Shown here piece after piece: positions 1 to 5,041 of a stretch of DNA of 8,560 nt. Origin of the DNA: JBGPHT01 sp041484525 (GTDB taxonomy: Bacteria > Acidobacteriota > Terriglobia > Bryobacterales > Bryobacteraceae); the NCBI GenBank assembly GCA_041484525.1, contig JBGPHT010000236.1, positions 1 through 8,560 on the forward strand, given 5' to 3'. The notes beneath the pieces were generated by a model. It was not told the origin of the DNA, did no database searches, and saw only the letters and a program-made list of their open reading frames with translations. The stretch's first letter is position 1. Every line of letters begins with the position of its first letter. The position numbers were made by a program, and so were the translations under genes.

Positions 1-436
1 ACCTGGATTTGCTCCAGGCTCATGCCCTCTGCTGCCTGCATTTTGATGATCAATTTCCAGCATGCGCCATTCGCCCCTCCAGGCTCATCTTGTATGAGAA
101 ACAACCCCCCGCTCCAGGCTCATCTTGTATGAGACAAGACTGAGGGCACCGGTCGACTCAGCAACCAGCCCCGCACCGCACCTATGAAAACAAGGGGCTT
201 GCGTGCCGAATTTTAAGTGGGAAAGTAGCTAGCTATCATCACTCTCGCGCTACCGTCAAGCCTGAGCAAATTCAAAAGACCCCACTACCGAAGTGCCGGG
301 TTCCCGCGAACGTCGATACGCGCAGTCCGCCGCCCCAACGTTTGCCAAGGCGGACGCGGAACCGCACCAGCAGCACGCGCTCGAGATGCTGAAGGCAACC
401 ACGAGCAGGCACTTGGCAGCGAAGCAGAGGAGTCAG
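1..436. other. Left intergenic region without a convincing gene
   Basis: No frame here gives a protein with a credible start, ribosome binding site and recognisable sequence. What can be seen is a perfect 6-bp inverted repeat with a 5-nt loop at 2-18 (CCTGGA/TCCAGG), direct repeats between 12 and 134, a 10-bp palindrome TAGCTAGCTA at 226-235, and a coding-like stretch from about 264 that runs to a stop at 470-472. The minus-strand gene to the right ends at 437, so this is its downstream flank. No hairpin followed by a T-run was found just past that stop on the minus strand. A leftward ORF at 285-494 overlaps the end of the enzyme gene and shows no family features. Confidence 0.6.
77..134. repeat. 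Two 23-bp perfect direct repeats, 35-bp period, with internal hairpins
   Basis: Positions 77-99 and 112-134 are identical over 23 bp and start 35 bp apart. Each copy contains the inverted repeat CTCAT-cttgt-ATGAG (84-98 and 119-133). The first 12 bases of the unit occur a third time at 12-23, where the sequence then diverges. The 12-nt spacer between the full copies is unrelated to the repeat. The period is not a multiple of three, so this is not a coding repeat. It may be the right edge of a longer array continuing left of the window, a dispersed intergenic hairpin element, or protein-binding sites. Two full copies are too few, and the spacer too short, for a CRISPR array. Confidence 0.75.
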
Positions 437-472
437 CTACCCGCCGCTCGGGCGGTTCTTCATCCGCTGTGA
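264..472 (+). other. Possible gene remnant or short hypothetical ORF
   Basis: One plus-strand frame is open from 264 to a TGA at 470-472. From about 350 to 430 it has strongly GC-biased third codon positions and reads as an amphipathic helix-like segment (AKADAEPHQQHALEMLK, then a segment ending HLAAKQ). There is no good start: a GTG at 293 has no ribosome binding site, and the only ATG (386-388) lies inside the helix-like part. It overlaps the last 36 bases of the convergent enzyme gene. It could be the broken 3' end of a gene whose upstream part is lost, or chance. I do not recognise a family. Confidence 0.2.
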
Positions 473-2359
473 AAGTTTGAATCCTTCGTGCCACGTCGAG
501 TCGGCGCCGCCGCCAGTTCTGCTAATCGCCGCATCGATCAGGTACGGATTGCCATTCTTGGTTGCCTGCATTCCCCGCTTCATGGCAGCCTCGAACTCCG
601 CCTGATTGTTGGCCTTCTCGCCCTTAACCCCCTGGCTCTCCGCCAGTTTCACGTAGTCGATGTCCGGTTCGCCAAGATACATCCCGGCATAGTGACCGCT
701 CGCCTCCATCTTTCCGCCATAGCGGCTGAAGCCGAGCCGGACCGTCTCGTAATTCCGATTGGTCCAGACGACATTCAGTACAGGAATTCCGTACCGCGCC
801 TGTGTCCACAATGCCGACGAGCAGTACATCACTGCGCCATCCCCGATCGAACAGATCACGGTACGATCCGGTTGCGCCAACTTAGCGCCGTTGGCGGCGC
901 CGATGCCCCAGCCTAGCCCGTTGCTGGTATAGCTGAGCCACATGGGGTCCTCCGGTCGATGGCTGAACCGGAAGTGATCGTAGCGCGCCACCGAAGAGTG
1001 CACCTCGCTCACGATGATAGCGTTGCCCGCATGCTTCGCCATGAGATAGGTCAGCTCATCGGGATGCATCAGCGGCTTGCCGAAGTTGGCCTTCAGTGCC
1101 GCGTCGCGCTCTTCCCACATTTTCGAAGCCATCCCTTTGACTTCTTCTCCGCGCGCCTTGCCGAAGTTATTCAGCCGTTGTCTGGTGAGCATGCCGTCAA
1201 GCGACGCCTGCAGATCCTTGAGCGCCTCACCGACGTCGCCAACCAGCGCCAGATCGGTCGCGTAGTTGCGGCCCATCGAACTCATGTCGAGCCCGATGCG
1301 GACGATTCGGGCATCCGGCGCCTCGGGTGAATTGGGCACGAGCCGCCCGCCGAAATCGCGCCCCCCGACCATCACGATCAAATCAACACCCGATTTCACA
1401 TAAGGCATTCCCATGCCGAAGTTCCCCATGTGCATCGGGTCGCGCATCGGGTAGTTGCGGTAAGCCTGTTGCCCGGACGCGACTGGCAGGCCGAACTTAT
1501 TCGCGAATGCGACCAGAGCCTCAACCGCGCCCGATTTCCAGACTTCGTCCCCCACCACCAGCAAGGGACGCTTGGCCGCGATCAGCCACTTGGCGCACTG
1601 CTCGACTGTAGCCGCTTCCGGACGCGGGCGGGAATTGAAAAGGAATCGCTCGCCGGGCAGAATCTGCGCCTGCTGATTCCTGGCCTCGAGCGCGGGCTGG
1701 GACACCGCCAGATAAACCGGTCCGCCAGGCGGCGTGCTGGCCGTTTTGAAGGCGCGCCGCAACATCAGCGGAAAGCTCTGTGCCTCGCGCGCCTCCCAGC
1801 AGATCTTGGTGAACTGGCGCGGAATCTCCTTCTGGTCGTAACCGGGTCGCGGCGCCAGTTGGCTTTCGTCGCTCCACACTTCGTTATCCAGCAGGCCCGC
1901 CGTGATCACCATAGCCGAGCCGTCGCGGCTGGCGTTGTACAACTGCCCGGTAGCCTGCGCCGTCCCCGCGACTACATGGATATTCACGAACGCGGGCTTC
2001 AGACTAGCCCGATGGTAGCCGTCCGCCATCGCGATGACGATGCCTTCGTGCAGACCCATAATGAGCGGCACACCCGACGTCACCTGCGCGTCATAGAGCC
2101 CGACCTCGAACGAGCCCGGGTTGCAGAACAAATACTCCGATCCGGCGGCCTTCGCCTGGGCCATCAGGAGCTCTCCGCCGGTCCCCTTCGCCATCGTGGA
2201 ACCCGGCGCCGGCAGCCCTTTGCCCGCGTCTTCGGAAATCTGAAACGCGTCCAACAGGGATTGCGCCTGGGCGAGTCCGATGCCCAGTGCGCTCAACTTT
2301 CGGATCAACCCGCGTCTGGAGAGCCCTTCATCAAGGAAGCGCTTTACGAGCTGTTGCAC
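437..2359 (-). CDS. ThDP-dependent decarboxylase/carboligase (benzoylformate decarboxylase-like) with Tat-like leader
   Basis: This 640-residue enzyme of the acetolactate synthase/benzoylformate decarboxylase superfamily uses thiamine diphosphate and Mg2+ to decarboxylate 2-oxo acids or join their acyl carbanions to aldehydes. The ThDP-binding Pyr domain spans about 58-225, with NPGS (80-83), the cofactor-activating Glu in LHEG (E104) and His in NIH (H128), all matching benzoylformate decarboxylase by eye. A central domain follows at about 250-385. The PP domain (about 450-615) has GDG (506-508) and TNRNY (533-537), so the metal-binding Asn (N534) is kept though the usual NN reads TN. The GTG start at 2359 is set by AAGGAGG five bases upstream. 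The frame stays open to 2731, but that 124-residue extension is antisense to the cytochrome gene and looks non-coding. Residues 1-32 resemble a Tat signal: SRRGLIR (14-20), a short apolar stretch, and AQA before residue 33. The substrate is not determinable; benzoylformate-like aromatic 2-oxo acids are one guess. Confidence 0.93.
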   Translation of the reverse strand: MQQLVKRFLDEGLSRRGLIRKLSALGIGLAQAQSLLDAFQISEDAGKGLPAPGSTMAKGTGGELLMAQAKAAGSEYLFCNPGSFEVGLYDAQVTSGVPLIMGLHEGIVIAMADGYHRASLKPAFVNIHVVAGTAQATGQLYNASRDGSAMVITAGLLDNEVWSDESQLAPRPGYDQKEIPRQFTKICWEAREAQSFPLMLRRAFKTASTPPGGPVYLAVSQPALEARNQQAQILPGERFLFNSRPRPEAATVEQCAKWLIAAKRPLLVVGDEVWKSGAVEALVAFANKFGLPVASGQQAYRNYPMRDPMHMGNFGMGMPYVKSGVDLIVMVGGRDFGGRLVPNSPEAPDARIVRIGLDMSSMGRNYATDLALVGDVGEALKDLQASLDGMLTRQRLNNFGKARGEEVKGMASKMWEERDAALKANFGKPLMHPDELTYLMAKHAGNAIIVSEVHSSVARYDHFRFSHRPEDPMWLSYTSNGLGWGIGAANGAKLAQPDRTVICSIGDGAVMYCSSALWTQARYGIPVLNVVWTNRNYETVRLGFSRYGGKMEASGHYAGMYLGEPDIDYVKLAESQGVKGEKANNQAEFEAAMKRGMQATKNGNPYLIDAAISRTGGGADSTWHEGFKLSQRMKNRPSGG

Positions 2360-2364
2360 GCCAA

Positions 2365-2371
2365 CCTCCTT
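2365..2371 (-). promoter_or_regulatory. Ribosome binding site fixing the ThDP enzyme start
   Basis: Read on the minus strand, AAGGAGG lies five bases (ttggc) before GTG at 2359-2357. It is the strongest Shine-Dalgarno match near this gene, and it decides the start against the longer open frame reaching 2731. Confidence 0.9.
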
Positions 2372-2409
2372 CCGGTTCGCGGTGTTACTCAGAATCTCTG
2401 GCAGCGCTA

Positions 2410-2439
2410 AACATACTATCGGCCTGCAAGCGAAGTCAA
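2410..2439 (-). promoter_or_regulatory. Candidate sigma70 promoter for the ThDP enzyme gene
   Basis: On the minus strand TTGACT (2439-2434, five of six matches to the -35 consensus) is separated by 18 bases from TATGTT (2415-2410, four of six matches to the -10). Transcription would start near 2403, giving a leader of about 45 bases that includes the ribosome binding site. The call is by eye from consensus only. Confidence 0.5.
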
Positions 2440-2444
2440 CCGCG

Positions 2445-2464
2445 TATAGTTCCTCGGATACAAT
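2445..2464 (+). promoter_or_regulatory. Candidate -10 elements for the cytochrome c/PQQ dehydrogenase pair
   Basis: Two -10-like hexamers face right: TATAGT (2445-2450) and TACAAT (2459-2464), each five of six matches to consensus. Neither has a good -35. Use of TACAAT would start transcription at about 2471-2473, right at the GTG codon, giving a leaderless message. This fits the lack of a convincing Shine-Dalgarno there. Use of TATAGT would give a leader of about 16 bases. The elements sit a few bases from the opposing -35, so the divergent transcripts could share control. Confidence 0.35.
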
Positions 2465-2472
2465 ACTAGGAC

Positions 2473-2883
2473 GTGCCGCCATCCCGCATTTCGATTCTGT
2501 TGTTCCTTGTCTCCTTCGCGGCCGCCGCCGTCTCGCGGTCCGTATGGGATGGAGTTTATACAAAGGAGCAGGCCGCCCGCGGTCAGGCCGTCTACCGTGA
2601 AGAGTGCCTGAAATGCCATGGCGAGAATCTGCTGGGCGGCGAAGCTGGACCGTCCCTCGTGGGTGATGACTTCCTTCCCAAATGGAATGGCAAAACCGTA
2701 GGCGATCTGTTCCAACTTGTCCGCAAGACAATGCCGTCGGACGATCCGGGGAACCTCAGCACCCGGCAATACTCGGATGTAGTCGCTTATATCCTCAACG
2801 CCAATGGTTTTCCGGTTGGGCAGAAAGATCTCGAACGTGATATCGTCCCTTTGAACGAGATTCGCATCGAGACGAAGCGATAA
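2473..2883 (+). CDS. Secreted monohaem c-type cytochrome
   Basis: This is a 136-residue protein with a short Sec signal peptide (MPPSR, then an apolar stretch to about residue 20) and one class I cytochrome c fold. The haem-binding motif is CLKCH at 45-49, with H49 the proximal ligand. M87 in KTMPSDDPG is the likely distal ligand, and the helix YSDVVAYILNANGFP (100-114) is the typical C-terminal cytochrome helix. It would carry single electrons outside the cytoplasm. GTG at 2473 is the only usable start: an in-frame TAG lies at 2467, and the signal peptide begins right after the GTG. Only a weak AGG precedes it. The PQQ dehydrogenase begins 47 bases downstream on the same strand. Many PQQ dehydrogenases have a cytochrome domain fused or a cytochrome gene next door, so this protein is the probable electron acceptor of its neighbour. 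That pairing is inferred from position. Confidence 0.92.
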   Translation: MPPSRISILLFLVSFAAAAVSRSVWDGVYTKEQAARGQAVYREECLKCHGENLLGGEAGPSLVGDDFLPKWNGKTVGDLFQLVRKTMPSDDPGNLSTRQYSDVVAYILNANGFPVGQKDLERDIVPLNEIRIETKR

Positions 2884-2900
2884 GGGTGTCGCCTCGCCGG

Positions 2901-2917
2901 CGCCGGAGAGTCCGGCG
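2901..2917 (+). promoter_or_regulatory. Intercistronic hairpin before the PQQ dehydrogenase
   Basis: CGCCGGA (2901-2907), a 3-nt loop GAG, and TCCGGCG (2911-2917) form a perfect 7-bp GC-rich stem between the cytochrome stop (2883) and the next ribosome binding site (2920). No T-run follows, so it does not look like a standard intrinsic terminator. It could stabilise or mark processing of the message, or tune translation of the second gene. Confidence 0.55.
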
Positions 2918-2919
2918 AT

Positions 2920-2925
2920 AAGGAG
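2920..2925 (+). promoter_or_regulatory. Ribosome binding site of the PQQ dehydrogenase
   Basis: AAGGAG lies five bases before ATG at 2931, which supports this start for the dehydrogenase. It begins two bases after the end of the intercistronic hairpin. Confidence 0.85.
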
Positions 2926-2930
2926 TCAGC

Positions 2931-4943
2931 ATGGCTGGAGTACCGGCGCATCGGCTTACACTTCTTGTGTTGTCGATCGTCCTGACAGTGCCCCTCGGAG
3001 AAGCGCAGCACGGCGCGACGAACGGCGAGTGGCGGTTTTATGGCGGCGACGCCGGCACCACCAAGTACTCACCCCTCGACCAGATCAATGCAAGCAACGT
3101 CAAGGAATTGAAGATCGTCTGGCAGTGGAAGTCCCAGAATTTCGGGAAACGGCCCGACTTCAATTGGGAAGTCACGCCATTAATGGCCGGCGGCGTTCTG
3201 TACTTCACCGCGGGCGTGAGGCGGGATGCCGTGGCAGTCGACGCGGCCACCGGAGAGACTCTGTGGATGTACCGGCTCGACGAGGGTCCGCGTGGCGCCG
3301 TCGTGGCGCGCACCGTGAATCGCGGGTTGGCTTATTGGAGCGACGGTAAGGGCGATGACCGGATTCTGCTGATCTCACCTGGATACCAGTTGATTGCGTT
3401 GAACGCCAAGAATGGCCAACCGATCCCCGGCTTCGGCAACAACGGCATCATCGATCTGACCGAAGGCTTGGATCGTCCGGTGGTGAAGCCGGGTCAGATC
3501 GGAGCCAGCTCGCCGGCCATTGTCATTCGGGACACGGTGGTAGTCGGGGCCGCCCTGCTAACCGGCACGGCTCCGGTTTCCAAGGAGAATGTGCCCGGCT
3601 ATATTCGAGGCTTCGACGTCCGAACTGGCAAGAAGCTGTGGACGTTCCGCACCATTCCCCGGCCCGGCGAGTTCGGCAATGAGACCTGGGAAAAAGATTC
3701 GTGGACCTATACCGGCAACACCGGTGCATGGGCGCCGTTGAGCGGCGATGAAGAACGAGGCTACGTCTATATCCCGGTGGAAATGCCTACCGGAGATTTC
3801 TACGGTGGAAACCGTCCCGGCAATAGTCTCTTTTCCGATAGTCTGGTGTGTCTCGATGTGCGCACCGGGAAGCGGATCTGGCATTTCCAGTTGGTGCATC
3901 ACGATATCTGGGATTGGGATGTTGCCGCGCCGCCTATCCTGCTGGACATCACCGTGAATGGAAAAAAGATTCCAGCGATAGCGCAAGTGACCAAGCAGGC
4001 ATTCACCTACGTGTTTGATCGCGTGACGGGCAAGCCGGTCTGGCCCATCGAGGAACGCCCGGTGCCGCAATCCGACGTGCCCGGTGAGAAAACATCGCCC
4101 ACCCAGCCCTTCCCCACCAGGCCCGCGGCGTTCGACCGGCAGGGCACCAGCCTCGACGACCTGATCGATTTCACGCCCGCGCTAAAAGAGGAGGCCATCA
4201 AAATCGCCTCTCAATACAAGCTGGGACCGCTCTATACACCGCCGATCGTCCGCGACACCAACGGCAAGACCGCCACGCTCCTCTTGCCAGCTCACGTGGG
4301 AGGCGCTAACTGGACCGGCGGCGCAGTCGACCCGGAAACCGGAATCCTATACGTATCCTCGGTGACCAACCAGGACCCGCTGGCGGTTTCTGTCGCCGAT
4401 CCCAAACGCTCGGACATGGGCTACGTGGGCGGCCGCGGAGGAGGCCGGGGCGGAGCCGCCGCCGCACCACTCGAGGATGGAGATCAATCCGTGCGCCCTA
4501 CGGCGCGGACCAATATCGGTCCCCAGGGACTGCCCCTGATAAAACCGCCATGGGGCCGCATTACGGCCATCGACTTAAATACCGGCGATCGCATCTGGAT
4601 GATCGCCAACGGGGACGCACCGGACTACGTAAAGAAACATCCAGCGCTGCAGGGCATCGACCTGAGTAACACCGGCAGGCCCTCGCGCTCTCCACTAATG
4701 GTCACGAAGACGCTGCTCTTCGGTGCGGACGGTAACAACCTCTGGGCAAGTCCGGCAGGCGCCGGCGGCAACATGTTCCGCGCCATCGACAAGAAGACCG
4801 GAAAGGTCATTCACGAAATGGCGCTGCCTGCCATGGCCACGGGCGTCCCGATGACCTACATGGTGAATGACAGGCAATTCATTGTAGTGGCGGTCGGTGC
4901 GGCGGGGGTGCCAGCCGAATTGATTGCCCTGGCGCTACCGTAA
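2931..4943 (+). CDS. Secreted PQQ-dependent dehydrogenase, glucose-dehydrogenase type
   Basis: This 670-residue quinoprotein oxidises an alcohol, aldose or related polyol with bound pyrroloquinoline quinone outside the cytoplasm. Residues 1-25 are a Sec signal peptide ending GEA-Q. The mature part is one eight-bladed propeller of the membrane glucose dehydrogenase family without that enzyme's N-terminal membrane helices. Family marks seen are WRFYGGDAGTTKYSPLDQIN (34-53), VTPLMAGGVLYF (81-92), the active-site stretch HHDIWDWDVAAPP (323-335), K355 in QVTKQAFTYVFDR (by eye the position of E. coli Gcd Lys493), and GGANWTGGAVDPETGILYV (457-475). Blade repeats of the type DxxTGxxxW recur at 104-112, 229-237, 309-317 and 548-556. 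A Gly/Arg/Ala-rich loop at 499-512 looks like a lineage-specific insert. There is no CxxCH motif, so electrons must leave through a separate carrier, most simply the cytochrome c encoded just upstream. The real substrate cannot be read from the sequence. Confidence 0.95.
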   Translation: MAGVPAHRLTLLVLSIVLTVPLGEAQHGATNGEWRFYGGDAGTTKYSPLDQINASNVKELKIVWQWKSQNFGKRPDFNWEVTPLMAGGVLYFTAGVRRDAVAVDAATGETLWMYRLDEGPRGAVVARTVNRGLAYWSDGKGDDRILLISPGYQLIALNAKNGQPIPGFGNNGIIDLTEGLDRPVVKPGQIGASSPAIVIRDTVVVGAALLTGTAPVSKENVPGYIRGFDVRTGKKLWTFRTIPRPGEFGNETWEKDSWTYTGNTGAWAPLSGDEERGYVYIPVEMPTGDFYGGNRPGNSLFSDSLVCLDVRTGKRIWHFQLVHHDIWDWDVAAPPILLDITVNGKKIPAIAQVTKQAFTYVFDRVTGKPVWPIEERPVPQSDVPGEKTSPTQPFPTRPAAFDRQGTSLDDLIDFTPALKEEAIKIASQYKLGPLYTPPIVRDTNGKTATLLLPAHVGGANWTGGAVDPETGILYVSSVTNQDPLAVSVADPKRSDMGYVGGRGGGRGGAAAAPLEDGDQSVRPTARTNIGPQGLPLIKPPWGRITAIDLNTGDRIWMIANGDAPDYVKKHPALQGIDLSNTGRPSRSPLMVTKTLLFGADGNNLWASPAGAGGNMFRAIDKKTGKVIHEMALPAMATGVPMTYMVNDRQFIVVAVGAAGVPAELIALALP

Positions 4944-4957
4944 GAAGCCTTTCTACT

Positions 4958-4985
4958 CGTGCCAGTGCCGGATAACTCGGGCACG
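4958..4985 (+). terminator. Weak candidate hairpin after the PQQ dehydrogenase
   Basis: CGTGCC (4958-4963) and GGCACG (4980-4985) can pair over a 16-nt loop, starting 15 bases after the dehydrogenase stop. The stem is short and no T-run follows, so termination here is doubtful. The surrounding 98-bp gap is the only space in which the third rightward gene could have its own promoter. Confidence 0.22.
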
Positions 4986-5002
4986 CCGCTGCCTTGCGTT
5001 GC

Positions 5003-5035
5003 ACTTATTTATTTGAAAGTATCTTGGAGAGGTGA
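5003..5035 (+). promoter_or_regulatory. AT-rich patch and ribosome binding site before the large repeat protein
   Basis: Bases 5003-5025 are clearly AT-richer than their surroundings and include TATCTT (5020-5025), a poor -10 candidate without a proper -35. GGAGAGGTGA (5026-5035) follows. Its AGGTGA part matches the 16S anti-Shine-Dalgarno complement and stands six bases before ATG at 5042. The ribosome binding site is solid and supports the start. A promoter here is only possible. Confidence 0.5.
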
Positions 5036-5041
5036 CGGGTC

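Noticed and set aside
77..134. A small CRISPR array
   Set aside because: There are only two full copies and the spacer is 12 nt. No cas gene is visible.
226..235. Palindrome TAGCTAGCTA as an operator
   Set aside because: It is a simple self-complementary tetramer repeat with no nearby promoter or start codon; chance is adequate.
437..2359. Calling the ThDP enzyme acetolactate synthase
   Set aside because: The order of motifs is shared across the superfamily, but LHEG, NIHVVAGTAQATG and the SALWTQARYGIPVLNVVW stretch look closer to benzoylformate decarboxylase. There is no small regulatory subunit gene nearby and the leader is an export type. The substrate remains open.
1430..2410. A 326-codon rightward ORF antisense to the ThDP enzyme
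   Set aside because: The opposite strand encodes all the catalytic motifs of the ThDP family; this frame has none of its own and is a shadow.
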